DNA from: Megaleporinus macrocephalus
Taxonomy: Eukaryota > Chordata > Actinopteri > Characiformes > Anostomidae
Length of the DNA: 64,000 nucleotides
Direction of reading: 5' to 3'
NCBI GenBank assembly: GCA_021613375.1
Contig: CM038716.1
Location: forward strand, 9,391,766 to 9,455,765
Within the stretch, counting starts at the first letter, position 1. Each line of letters starts with the position of its first letter. The notes under the pieces were generated by a model. The model did no database searches, was not told where the DNA came from, and was given only the letters and a program-made list of their open reading frames with translations. The position numbers and the translations under genes are program-made. Shown here in pieces: positions 33,965 to 44,699 of the stretch.

Positions 33965-34880
33965 GTAGATTTATTAGAAACACCAACCTTGTACTTTCAC
34001 TTACTGGCCACTTTATTAGAAACACCAACCTTGTACTTCCACTAACTGGCCACTTTATTAGAAACACCAACCTTGTACTTCCACTAACTGCCCACTTTAT
34101 TAGAAACACCAACCTTGTACTTCCACTAACTGGCCACTTTATTAGAAACACCAACCTTGTACTTCCACTCACTGGCCACTTTATTAGAAACACCAACCTT
34201 GTACTTTCACTCACTGGCCACTTTATTAAAAACACCAACCTTGTACTTCCACTAACTGGCCACTTTATTAGAAACACCAACCTTGTACTTTTTTCTAACG
34301 GGCCATTTTATTAGAAACACCAACCTTGTACTTCCACTAACTGCCCACCTTATTGAAAACACCCACATTGTACTTCCATTAACTGGCCACTTTATTAGAA
34401 ACACCAACCTTGTACTTCCACTCACTGCCTACTTTATTAGAAACACCAACCTTGTACTTTCACTCACTGGCCAATTTATTAGAAACACCAACCTTGTATT
34501 TCCACTAAGTGGCCACTTTATTAGAAACGCCAACCTTGTACTTCCACTAACTGGCTACTTTATTAGAAACACCAACCTTGTACTTCCACTAACTGGCCAC
34601 TTTATTAGAAACACCAACCTTGTACTTCCACTACCTGGCCACTTTATTAGAAACGCCAACCTTGTACTTCCACTCACTGCCCACTTCATTAGAAACACCA
34701 ACCTTGTACTTTCACTCACTGGCCACTTTATTAGAAACACCAACCTTGTACTTTCACTCACTGGCCACTTTATTAGAAACACCAATCTTGCACTTCCACT
34801 AACTGGCCACTTTATTAGAAACGCCAACCTTGTACTTCCACTACCTGGCCACTTTATTAGAAACACCAACCTTGTACCTG
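33965..34880. repeat. 42-bp minisatellite, about 22 copies
   Basis: The unit is 'ggccactttattagaaacac' plus 'caaccttgtacttccactaact', 42 bp. Changes include 'cactcact', 'tggctact' and 'gaaacgcc'. The period is 14 codons, so plus frames (for example 34283-34903, 206 codons) read 'GHFIRNTNLVLPLT' repeats and minus frames read 'MVFLIKWPVSGSTRL' repeats; neither has gene context. The unit resembles part of the dispersed element at 1455-2012 ('gtccactttattagacactcc'). Confidence 0.92.
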
Positions 34881-34906
34881 AGGCGATCAGGTCACGTGGG
34901 TGAAGG

Positions 34907-35052
<146 letters not shown>

Positions 35053-35459
35053 GCTGGTCTGTTCTACACCCAGTTGGAGGGCGGGGTGGGGGGGATCGAT
35101 TGCTCTAAGCAGAGTCATTATTCTATAAATAAAATATGAAGATGGTGTTCTCTGTCCATCTCGCTCCTTCGTTCCTTCTCTCCTTCTCTTGTCTCGGCCT
35201 CTCTCTCTTCATCTCTCTCATTTCTCTTTTTCTCTCTCTCTCTCTTTTCTTTCTCTCATCAAACTGTCTCTTTCCTCTCTCTGTTCCTCTTCCCCTCTCT
35301 CTATCTTCTTCTTCTTCTCTTCTCTCTGTGCTGTTTCTCTCTCTGTATCATGTCTGTGTTACAGAGCGTTTGTTTACTAGTTTTTTTGTTTACATATTCT
35401 GTTTATTTGACCTTGAATTCCAGATTTGGCAGCAAGTAGAAGCAGTTCATCTCTCAGGT
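35053..35459. repeat. Pyrimidine-rich low-complexity stretch
   Basis: The DNA at about 35155-35350 is a degenerate C/T-rich region, with ordinary sequence on either side. The 135-codon plus frame at 35136-35543 reads Leu/Ser/Phe-rich and looks like a membrane protein only because of CT content. Confidence 0.6.
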
Positions 35460-36449
35460 GATGCTGTGCGTGTGAGTGTGCGTGTGTATGTGTGTATGTG
35501 TGAGTGTGTATGTGTGTGTGTGCGTGTGAGTGTGTATGTGTGAGAGTCTGTATGTGTGTGTGTACATGTGATTTTGTGTTTGTGTGTGTATATGTCTAAG
35601 TGAATGTGAGTATGTGATTGTGTGTATATGTATGTGTGTGTGTGTGATTGTGTGTATATGTATGAGTGTGTGTGTGATTGTGTATATATGTATATGTATG
35701 TGAGTGTGTATATGTATGTGAGTGTGTGTATGTATATGTATGTGAGTGTGTGTGTGTGATTGTGAGTATATGTCTGTGAGAGTCTGTATGTGTGTGTGTA
35801 CGTGTGATTTTGTGTTTGTATGTGTATATGTCTAAGTGAATGTGAATATGTGTGTGTGTGTATGTGATTGTGTGTATATGTATGTGTGTGTGTGTGATTG
35901 TGTATATATGTATGAGTGTGTGTGTGATTGTGTATATATGTATATGTATGTGAGTGTGAGTGTGTATATGTATGTGAGTGTGTGTGTATGTATATGTATG
36001 TGAGTGTGTGTGTATGTATATGTATGTGAGTGTGTGTGTGTATATGTATGTGAGTGAGTGTGTGTGTGTATATGTATGTGAGTGTGTGTGTGTGTGTATA
36101 TGTATGTGAGTGTGTGTGTTTGTGTGTATATGTATGTGAGTGTGTGTGTGTGATTGTGTGTATATGTATGTGAGTGTGTGTGATTGTGTGTATATGTATG
36201 TGAGTGTGTGTGTTTGTGTGTATATGTATGTGAGTGTGTGAGTGTGTGTGTATATGTATGTGTGTGTGTATATATGTATGTGAGTGTGTGTGATTGTGTG
36301 TATATATATGTGTGTGTGTGTATATGTATGTGAGTGTGTGTGATTGTGTGTATATGTATGTGTGTATGTGATTGTGTGTATATGTATGTGAGTGTGTGTG
36401 ATTGTGTGTATATGTATGTGAGTGTGTGTGTGTGTGTGTGTGTGATTGT

Positions 36450-36492
<43 letters not shown>

Positions 36493-36495
36493 CTC
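35460..36495. repeat. Compound GT/GTAT array
   Basis: The array is built from 'tgtgtatatgtatgtgagtg' and 'tgtgtgtgattgtgtgtata' words, with units of about 30-45 bp and larger blocks; a block with 'gagtctgtatgtgtgtgtgta' recurs near 35533 and 35780. It ends in a pure GT run at 36455-36490. The 221-codon minus frame of His/Thr repeats is an artefact. Confidence 0.88.
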
Positions 36496-37635
36496 ATGTT
36501 TTGTTATTTGGGTCAGTCCATCGATTTCAGCAGATCATTTTCTCACAGATTCTCAGCTCAACTGGCGCATGCAGTCTTGTCTCTGATTGGCTGCTTATCG
36601 ACCTCCAGCCTAGAGATGAAGGAGTGTGTGTGTGGAGACACATCCGTCTGTGTGTAGTTAGTGTGTATTGGGACTGAAAATGAGCAAAATTGTCCATTTC
36701 ACACAACAAACAGACAATTTTGGCAGAAACAACAAGAGATTACATAGTTTCTACACGGCAGGGTGGATATCTAGAACCGTACAGATCATTTATATAGTAA
36801 TAAATAGAGCTGATACCACATTTACCCCTCTGAATGATCCTGATCCATAATTATAGATACTGATACTGACTCAGTCTAACCCAACTAACCTTATATAACA
36901 TACTCAGCTGTACTGAACAGCATTTACTAGATAGATTAGATATATTAGATGAACCTGTTTGTGTTTATTTACTATATATATTTAGTATTACCTTTTATAT
37001 AATCAGGAATAAGTATAAGTGGTGTGAACATGTCACACTCAGCAGCTTCTCTTCGAAGCTGAATGTTGTTTCACATCCAAATTTCTCGAGTTGTTTATCT
37101 CGTATGAGCATCAGACTATGTTAGTAAACATCACCATCAGTAGCAGCGCTTTCAGAGAATTTTCACTTTCAGAGGGTTGGTTCAAGCTGCGAGACCCCAC
37201 TGAGACCCCTACAGCTGAGTAATACAACTGACTAACAGAGGGACACCACAAACAGGGTTACTGGACACACTAAAGGTTATTATTAGAGAGTCCAGCAGTT
37301 CCTTCAGCTCCTCAGTAACAACCTGGACCCACATTAGCTCAGACTGTAAGAGCTACACAGCAGCAGATCAGAGATTACTGACTGAAGCAGCTCAGACATT
37401 CAGCTTAGTGGCTCCTGTTAGTGTGTTTTCACCACCAAATACTGCTGGTACAGATTTAGTCATGAGCTTATTTACTGCCGCACAGGTTCAAACAGCTTGA
37501 GCAGCATCTGATGTGGAACTAGTTCACAGTTTCTTTGAAGGAACGTTAGAGCAGCAATACATGAGAAGAGCTACTGTGGGCTACTGCACTAAAATGCTAA
37601 GAGGTGTATTACATCAAACACTTGCAGTAGAATTG
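36496..37635. other. Non-coding DNA, nothing recognised
   Basis: This is apparently single-copy sequence of average composition. Small frames at 36527-36709 (-), 36668-36850 (+) and 37513-37695 (+) have no domain. The last overlaps the 5' side of the Tc1 relic that follows, so the element may begin somewhat before 37635. Confidence 0.5.
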
Positions 37636-38650
37636 GGTCGTACTGGGGACCTAAGTGACATTAAACATGGCACTGTTATAGGACACCACCTTTGAGACAG
37701 GTCAGTTGAACCTCTGTCCTGCTAGAGCTGCCCTGGACAACTGTAAGTTCTATTATTGTAAAGCGCATGTATCCAGGAGCAACAAAATCTCAGCTACAAT
37801 GAGAAAAAAAAGAGCACAAAACAATCGACTATCCTATGTTGTATCACTCAAAGTGTATCTAGAAGAAACATCAGCTCAAGATCTGAGCCTTGGGACCTTT
37901 ATTATAATACTCGTCTTCATGGACATGTAGCCGCACACAAGCCTAAGATCACTATGTGCAATCTTAAGCATTCGCTAGAGTGGTGAAAATCTCCACCACT
38001 GGACTCTGGAATGATGAAAATCTCCACCACTGGACTCTGGAATGGTGAAAACCTCCACCACTAGACTCTGGAGTGGTGTAAAGCTCCGCCACTGGACTCT
38101 GGAGTGGTGTAAAGCTCCACCACTGGACCCTGGCCTGGTGTAAAGCGCCGCCACTGGACTCTGGAGTGGTGAAAATTTCCACCACTGGACTCTGGAGTCA
38201 TGTAAAGCTCCTCCACTGGACTCTGGAGTGGTGTAAAGCTCGACAATTGGACTCTGGAATGTAAAGCAGCTGTAAAGTTTGGTGGAGGTGGAATAATGGT
38301 CTGGGGGCATTTCGTGGTTTGGGCTCGAACCGTTTGAATCCATTGAGGATGATGTTAATGAAATTGCAGTCATATGAGTCCTACACAGGAGCCCTGACCC
38401 CACGGACCACCTTTACTATAACGTGCAACGTGGATTGTGAGCTTCTTGTCCAACATCAGTGCCCACAAATGCTCTTTTGACTAAATGGATACACATTTTT
38501 ATAGAAAGTCGTCTCAGAAGAGTGGAGGCTGTTATTGCTGCAAAGGGGGACCAGATTCATAATAATGTCCATGGGTTTTGGAACAAGATGTCCAACCAGC
38601 ACATATAAGAGGATGGTGGTTCGGTGACCACATACGTTTGGCCACAAAAT
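37636..38650 (+). pseudogene. Tc1-like transposase relic interrupted by an array
   Basis: The DNA follows a familiar fish Tc1 element from the DNA-binding half to the 3' end. At 37690-37760 it reads 'cctgctagagctgccctgg' then 'caactgtaag'. At 37830-37860 the frame gives NNRLSYVVSLKVYLEETSAQ. At 37930-37960 it reads 'gccgcacacaagcctaagat'. At 38283-38330 it gives GGGGIMVWGHF, matching Tc1 'GGGSIMVWGCF'. Near 38500-38600 'cagaagagtggaggctgtta' and 'ctgcaaagggggaccag' match the C-terminus. The 3' end is at about 38625-38650 ('catacgtttggccacaaaat'). Stops and frameshifts are many, and the segment after the MVWG motif is shortened, apparently removing the final catalytic region. Confidence 0.8.
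37975..38262 (+). repeat. 31-bp minisatellite grown inside the Tc1 transposase
   Basis: About nine copies of 'gtgtaaagctccaccactgg' plus 'actctggagtg' lie head to tail. Adjacent copies at 37985 and 38016 are 31 bp apart. The unit encodes the 'HWTLE' segment that precedes 'W--VLWSDES' in Tc1 transposases, and the normal Tc1 sequence continues on both sides (KPKIT-type words at left, GGGGIMVWG at right). The array has therefore expanded from transposase coding DNA in place. Confidence 0.8.
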
Positions 38651-39472
38651 GTAAATAGATATGCACATGAAACATATCGAATATTGGCTTCTGTCGACAA
38701 TTTTACCGTATGTATTTATTTTCAGGCTTTCGGTTTCAATTCCAGCGTGCTGTGAATTTTGGGTTCTGGTGTATTTACACACTATGACGATAGACTGTAT
38801 TGGTCACCGACCTCTATTAGTGTAATATCTCTTGTTCGCAGCACACGCACTCGGTCAGTCCCTGAGGTGTTGTAGAAAAAGGTCACCTTTCTTTATCTGA
38901 CATTTACTCCCCCCCAATGGACAATATCCTCTGGGTCGGTCTATCTCTCTCGCCCTCTTTCACTCTCTCTCTCTCTCTCAGAGGAGGACGATGGTGCCCA
39001 CCAGGCTTTTCCCCTTGTTTTATTTAAAGCTGGTCTTCTATAACATTCATAGAGCACACACTGTAACACACATCTGCCTGCAGTCTCTTCGTCTGATAAC
39101 ATGCATTCAGAGGAATGAAGCTCCTTTAGTACTTACTCATCAGCTGTTAGTTGTTATAATTGGTTTCAATGCTGTGCCTGAAAGTAGCATGTGGTTGGGA
39201 ATTGGTGGTGTTTTAAGTTTTGGCTGTCTTTCTAAGGACCACCCAGAGATGGACTGGGCACTACATCCAGCTCTGGACTTGTCTAGACCAGCCCCAGTTA
39301 ACGAATCTAGTCCAAACATGAACAATGGCTTTTTGGATGAGAACATGAATAATTAGATGAGCTCTGCTCTGATTGGCTGGTTTACAGCGAGACGCTGTGA
39401 TGATCACACAGACGCAATGTGTTGAAACAGACAAAATAAGAGCCTCAGTGTAAATAAGCTCCGCCCTCATAC
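38651..39472. other. Non-coding DNA, nothing recognised
   Basis: A CT run lies at about 38957-38982. A 121-codon plus frame at 38991-39356 has no recognisable domain, signal peptide or repeat. The overlapping minus frames are no better. It might be a chance ORF; nothing supports transcription. Confidence 0.5.
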
Positions 39473-39838
39473 TATTTAGAGGTGCTGTGTATTGGCAGGA
39501 ACCTGATGATACAATACGTATCGTGATACAGCGGTATATATATATATATCAAAGTGATATATTACGATTTTTCAAATTTTACTATTAAAACTCACCACTG
39601 TATGAACAGGTTTGCCAATGCTTACAATAGCACTGCGTCCTTGTGCTGCTTGTTAATGTTGGAGTGGAGCTGAAAATGGATTACAACACTGCCATCTAGT
39701 GGTCAGAGGTTTAAACACAACACACAATGATTCACTGTCTATCAGGAATCTGTGTATCGATACTGTGTTTTTGAGAATCGATACAGTATCACCAAACATA
39801 ATATCCTGATATTCAATATTTTCTTACACCCCTAATAT
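39473..39838. mobile_element. Non-autonomous hAT-like element, about 365 bp
   Basis: The left end 'agaggtgctgtgtattggca' and right end 'ttcttacacccct' match a common fish hAT style ('aggggtgt...attg...acacccct'). Inside are 'acaatacgtatcgtgataca' and 'atcgatacagtatcacc', typical of that family. Flanking 'ctatttag' and 'atatttag' agree at 7 of 8 positions, consistent with an 8-bp target duplication. It contains no transposase. Confidence 0.6.
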
Positions 39839-40518
39839 TTAGTGAGCTATGATTGTTACTTGGAGCTTGCTGATAGGTGGTCCCAGCCACAGATGCTCCA
39901 CCTGCACAGAGTCTGATGGGTATTGTGTGTTAATGTGGCCACACTGCCAGCTGCGTTCTGATTGGCTGTATGTTTTTCCATATGTGTGTATGGTTTCAGC
40001 CGCAAACTCCACTTGTAAACGTCTGTGTTTCCAGACGGGCTCTTTATGTTGTGACTCCGTTTTCAGGATTGCTTACTTCTATACATCACCAAACTGCTGC
40101 CTTCTGATTGGTCGTTTTGTGTGCCAGTTGAACCTCCTGTCTTGCAGTCGTGGCTACTCTTGGTCACGTTAAGTGGCGAGAGGTACCAAACACTCCCTAC
40201 AGAGTCCAGTAATGAGAGACCAGCTAACGCTACCAATACCAGCTACTCTCTTTCATCTGGACATCAAACACAAAGTAGATTAAAGGTGTCTCTGTGAAAC
40301 TTTCAGTTGAAGATGATCTGCTTCAACCAGCACACAGAGATACACTCACCCAGCATGGCTGCTACTTACAGTCACTGTTGGGGTTGTGGTGCTAATAAAG
40401 GTGGAGCTGCTCGTCTCTTCAGCACTGAAGCTGCTCCGAGTGTTTGGGAAATGTGGAAATATGACGTGGCTCTTTGCTGGTTATGGTGTTCAAGGCTCTG
40501 ACCTTCCTCCCGTTGGTC
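39839..40518. other. Non-coding DNA, nothing recognised
   Basis: This is apparently single-copy sequence. The 107-codon plus frame at 39849-40172 is Cys-rich (about 13 Cys) but has no regular spacing or signal peptide, and matches nothing I know. Other small frames lie at 40307-40628. Confidence 0.45.
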
Positions 40519-40572
40519 TGTGGGTGATGTGGCTGGTCACTGGTGAGAGATTCAAAACTATAGCTACAGAAA
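40519..40572. repeat. Dispersed segment shared with 4.02 kb
   Basis: 'gttggtctgtgggtgatgtg' followed by 'gctggtcactggtgagaga' and 'ctatagctacag' repeats 4027-4085 with few changes. See that entry; the class is unknown. Confidence 0.55.
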
Positions 40573-41340
40573 ACTCTTACAAAAAGAAGTTTATTCAATG
40601 TACCATTAGTTTACTTCTTTTAAACTAAAAGGAAGTGAGTATGCTTTCAGTTTACTTTTTATGTACTTCTCAGTGATATACTAAACACAGTTATACTTAA
40701 GTATGCTTGTGTTACACTGACAAGTATAGCACAGACTAAGTATATTTGGTCTTTACTTGTACTTAATCTTTTGATTGAGAAAGTAGAAGTAAGTATTCTT
40801 GCTCTGCACTAAAACACATCCAGTAGAATATTTATTTAAAATTTGATTTATAAAGATTTATAAAGATACAAATATGTTTCTTAATCTTAGTGTGTCTTGT
40901 TTACTTTCCGTGTGTCCACTGGTGAGTAAGTAAACGTGGTTAAGTTCTTTTTTAAATAGAAAAAAAAACCTTAAACCTAGTCATATACTTTAAAGTACAA
41001 CAATAATATAAGCAGTAAATTATAAGTATTCTTTAAGTGAACTTAACATAATACTTACAAGCTAGTAAACTAACAGTAAACCCTTAAGATTACTTTTAGT
41101 GTAGTTGCAGTACAAAAGATAAACTAGTTGTATACTTGGTTTACTACTCTTACACTTAAAGTGTACTTAAAAGTATACGTTTAAAAACTAGAAATTGGGC
41201 CAATTTAGTCCCAAGAAGTATTAAAATAGTACATATACGAGTGTACTACTAGTACAATGACATCAGTATAGTAACTGCATAAAGTATCCTTAATAAAATG
41301 AACTTTAAGTATACTTATTTTCTGTAAGGGAACTGACAAT
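40573..41340. mobile_element. Probable AT-rich MITE
   Basis: The left side reads 'acagaaaactcttacaaaaa' and the right side, in reverse complement, 'cccttacagaaaataagtat', an imperfect inverted pair. Between them 'acttaagtat', 'tttaagtata' and 'taagtatact' words occur many times in both orientations, as in palindromic fish MITEs. There is no coding capacity. Ends and class are inferred. Confidence 0.4.
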
Positions 41341-41496
41341 AAACATAAACTAAAAGCATTTTGAGTGAGTGTGATAGCGCCCCCTATGTGGGAAATCACT
41401 AACAGCCCTCCATCTGCAGGCCACACTATAGTAACACAGCAGACCTGTTGAGCATAACGTGGTAAAACCTGATATATAACAGATTCTTTTCCTAGT

Positions 41497-41760
41497 TTGT
41501 TAAACTCAGCAAATAAAACTACTAGAAGAAAAATGCCTTATATAAGCTGCTTCGCTATGGAGGACTTGTTTTCACCTTTAGAACAGATAGAACAGAGTTT
41601 TGAGGCAGACAGAGGCTTTCAGTGTGCTTTCGGCCCAGACGTTGACTTTGCGATCCCCAGACGAGCCGAAAGATGGAAGAGAGCAAACGAAAATAACAAC
41701 AAAAACACTTTCAGCAATTACCTGTCAGACCTGGAGTGCGGCTGCACCGCCGGTGGTTAG
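41497..41760 (+). CDS. Small ORF of unknown nature, 87 codons
   Basis: I do not recognise this protein. An inner Met at 41557 starts MEDLFSPLEQIEQSFEADRG. The C-terminal part is RRAERWKRANENNN followed by NYLSDLECGCTAGG. Unlike the other frames here it is not low-complexity: it has mixed acidic, basic and aromatic residues, and no simple repeat. It could be a fragment of a transposon protein, a lone exon, or chance. No splice pattern, signal peptide or conserved domain is visible, so treat it as a candidate only. It lies just after the probable MITE. Confidence 0.2.
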   Translation: MLNSANKTTRRKMPYISCFAMEDLFSPLEQIEQSFEADRGFQCAFGPDVDFAIPRRAERWKRANENNNKNTFSNYLSDLECGCTAGG

Positions 41761-42168
41761 CTGAGTGTTAGTCATCAGGGCGAACGTTCACACAGTGACT
41801 GTTATTACTTTCCTATTTCTGCCTCTCGTCGTGATGACCATTTCAGAAAGCTGCCTGTCTGCCCGCCCGCGTGTGCATGCATTCTCCTTCTCTGCCGCCA
41901 TTTAAGCTGTAGGTTCAGTAATGAGATGAAAGCCCCCGATGAGATTAGTGGGATGTTTTCTATTTGATTACTCGCTGTGATTTCCACTCCCGGCTGGAAG
42001 AGTCCCTTTCAATTCCACCACGCGACACGACAAGTTGCTTTTTTTTTGTTTTTTAGCTGGTCATTTTTCACACGATCACAAATCTTCACCATTAATAACA
42101 AAAACAGCGCCTCTTTCTGCTTTATGCTAATTTAATGAATATCAGTAACACTGTTCTGTAATAAACTA
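41761..42168. other. Non-coding DNA, nothing recognised
   Basis: This stretch is of balanced, non-repetitive composition, including 'gatgagattagtgggatgtt' near 41938. It could be tested for conservation together with the small ORF to its left. Confidence 0.5.
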
Positions 42169-42578
42169 CCCAGATAGCATGCGGATGTGGGCCACTTCTG
42201 GCAACAGTGTGGCATGACCGGCTCACTGTTGGCACTGGCAAACTGAATGTGAGCCAAAAGTGGCCCACATATAAAAATACGTATATGGCCCACATGTCTC
42301 AGTGCTGATCTGGGCCATTTCTGGCAAAGCTGTGGCATTGCCAGTGCTGGTAAACCGTATGTGAGCCAAAAGTGGCCCACATATTAAAATATGTATATTG
42401 TCCACATGTCTCAGTGCTGATCTGGGTCATTTCTGGCAAAGATGTGGTATTGCCAGTGTTAGCAAACCGCATGTGAGCCAAAAGTGGCCCCCATATAGTA
42501 TAAACTGTTATTTGGCCCACATGTCTCAGTGCTGATCTGGGCCATATATGTGTGTATATATATGTGTGTGTCTGGGCC
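42169..42578. repeat. 112-bp tandem repeat, about 3 copies
   Basis: 'gtgagccaaaagtggcccac' starts near 42249, 42361 and 42473, 112 bp apart. Each unit also carries 'ggcccacatgtctcagtgct' and 'gatctgggccatttctggca'. 'Tgggccacat'-type repeats are widespread in fish. The array runs into TG/TA-rich DNA at 42545-42580, which joins the spacer of the 73-bp satellite. Confidence 0.8.
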
Positions 42579-42695
42579 ATATATGTGTGTATATGTGGCT
42601 CCGCTTACACTGTGGTACAGATCGGACGACATGAAAAAGGCGCCATACAACTTCTGAGCGCACACACGTTAAGCAAAGACAGAAGTTTGTCTTTG
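42579..42695. repeat. Truncated spacer of the 73-bp satellite
   Basis: This matches the right 115 bp or so of the three 221-bp spacers ('ggctccgcttacactgtggt', 'acagatcggacgaca', 'aaaaaggcgccatacaactt') with one change (cgacatg for cgacacg). It lacks the AT-rich left half found in the others. It is the left edge of the satellite domain. Confidence 0.85.
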
Positions 42696-44478
42696 TTAGC
42701 TCCTTGGCTAGCTATAGCAAAACACAGGCCACCCCGCTGCCCCATTAGACAGCATGCTGACTGCTATGTTAGCTCCTTGGTTAGCTAGAGTAGGACACAG
42801 GCCACCCCGCTGCCCCATTAGACAGCATGCTGACTACTATGTTAGCTCCTTGGTTAGCTAGAGTAGGACACAGGCCACCCCGCTGCCCCATTAGACAGCA
42901 TGCTGACTACTATGTTAGCTCCTTGGTTAGCTAGAGTAGGACACAGGCCACCCCACTGACCCATTAGACAGCATGCTGACTGCTATGTTAGCTTCTTGGT
43001 TAGCTAGAGTAGGACACAGGCCACCCCGCTGCCCCATTAGACAGCATGCTGACTACTATGTTAGCTCCTTGGTTAGCTAGAGTAGAACACAGGCCACCCC
43101 ACTGACCCATTAGACAGCATGCTGACTGCTATGTTAGCTCCTGGGTTAGCTAGAGTAGGACACAGGCCTCCCCACTGCTCCATTAGACAGCATGCTGACT
43201 ACTATGTAAGCTCCTGGGTTAGCTAGAGTAGGACACAGGCCACCCCACTGCCCCATTAGACAGCATGCTGACTGCTATGTTAGCTCCTTGGTTAGCTAGA
43301 GTAGGACACAGGCCACCCCACTGCCCCATTAGACAGCATGCTGACTGCTATGTTAGCTCCTTGGTTAGCTAGAGTAGGACACAGGCCACCACACTGCCCC
43401 ATTAGACAGCATGCTGACTGCTATGTTAGCTCCTTGGTTAGCTAGAGTAGGACACAGGCCACCCCGCTGCCCCATTAGACAGCATGCTGACTGCTATGTT
43501 AGCTCCTTGGTTAGCTAGAGTAGAACACAGGCCACCCCACTGACCCATTAGACAGCATGCTGACTACTATGTTAGCTCCTTGGTTAGCTAGAGTAGAACA
43601 CAGGCCACCCCACTGCTCCATTAGACAGCATGCTGACTGCTATGTTAGCTCCTTGGTTAGCTAGAGTAGGACACAGGCCACCCCACTGCCCCATTAGACA
43701 GCATGCTGACTGCTATGTTAGCTCCTTGGTTAGCTAGAGTAGGACACAGGCCACCACACTGCCCCATTAGACAGCATGCTGACTGCTATGTTAGCTCCTT
43801 GGTTAGCTAGAGTAGGACACAGGCCACCCCGCTGCCCCATTAGACAGCATGCTGACTGCTATGTTAGCTCCTTGGTTAGCTAGAGTAGAACACAGGCCAC
43901 CCCACTGACCCATTAGACAGCATGCTGACTACTATGTTAGCTCCTTGGTTAGCTAGAGTAGAACACAGGCCACCCCACTGCTCCATTAGACAGCATGCTG
44001 ACTGCTATGTTAGCTCCTGGGTTAGCTAGAGTAGGACACAGGCCTCCCCACTGCTCCATTAGACAGCATGCTGACTGCTATGTTAGCTCCTGGGTTAGCT
44101 AGAGTAGAACACAGGCCACCCCACTGCTCCATTAGACAGCATGCTGACTGCTATGTTAGCTCCTTGGTTAGCTAGAGTAGGACACAGGCCACCCCGCTGC
44201 CCCATTAGACAGCATGCTGACTGCTATGTTAGCTCCTTGGTTAGCTAGAGTAGGACACAGGCCACCACACTGCTCCATTAGACAGCATGCTGACTGCTAT
44301 GTTAGCTCCTTGGTTAGCTAGAGTAGGACACAGGCCACCACACTGCCCTATTAGACAGCATGCTGACTGCTATGTTAGCTCCTTGGCTAGCTAGAGCAGA
44401 ACACAGGCCACCCCACTGTCCCATTAGACAGCATGCTGACTGCTATTTTAGCTCCTTGGCTAGCTAGAGCAGAACACA

Positions 44479-44699
44479 TAATTATAATATTTATAATTCA
44501 ATTTGACCATTTCGAGGAGTTATTAAAAGTAATTAAAAGGGTTTTTTTTGCTGCATGAGTAAAAAATATATGCTATGCTACGATATATGTGTGTATATGT
44601 GGCTCCGCTTACACTGTGGTACAGATCGGACGACACGAAAAAGGCGCCATACAACTTCTGAGCGCACACACGTTAAGCAAAGACAGAAGTTTGTCTTTG
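44479..44699. repeat. 221-bp spacer 1 of the 73-bp satellite
   Basis: An AT-rich half ('ataattataatatttataat', 'gggttttttttgctgcatga') is followed by a non-repetitive half ('ggctccgcttacactgtggt', 'cgcacacacgttaagcaaag'). It interrupts the monomers after 'agcagaacaca' and returns at 'ttagctccttggctagctat'. The same 221 bp occur at 46627 and 48703. A 65-codon frame in it is repeated with the spacer and shows no domain. Confidence 0.9.

Noticed and set aside
35136..35543. 135-codon Leu/Ser/Phe-rich plus frame with apparent membrane segments
   Set aside because: The hydrophobic look comes from CT-rich DNA; there is no other support.
38991..39356. 121-codon plus frame as a possible gene
   Set aside because: There is no recognisable domain, signal or splice context, and two minus frames overlap it.
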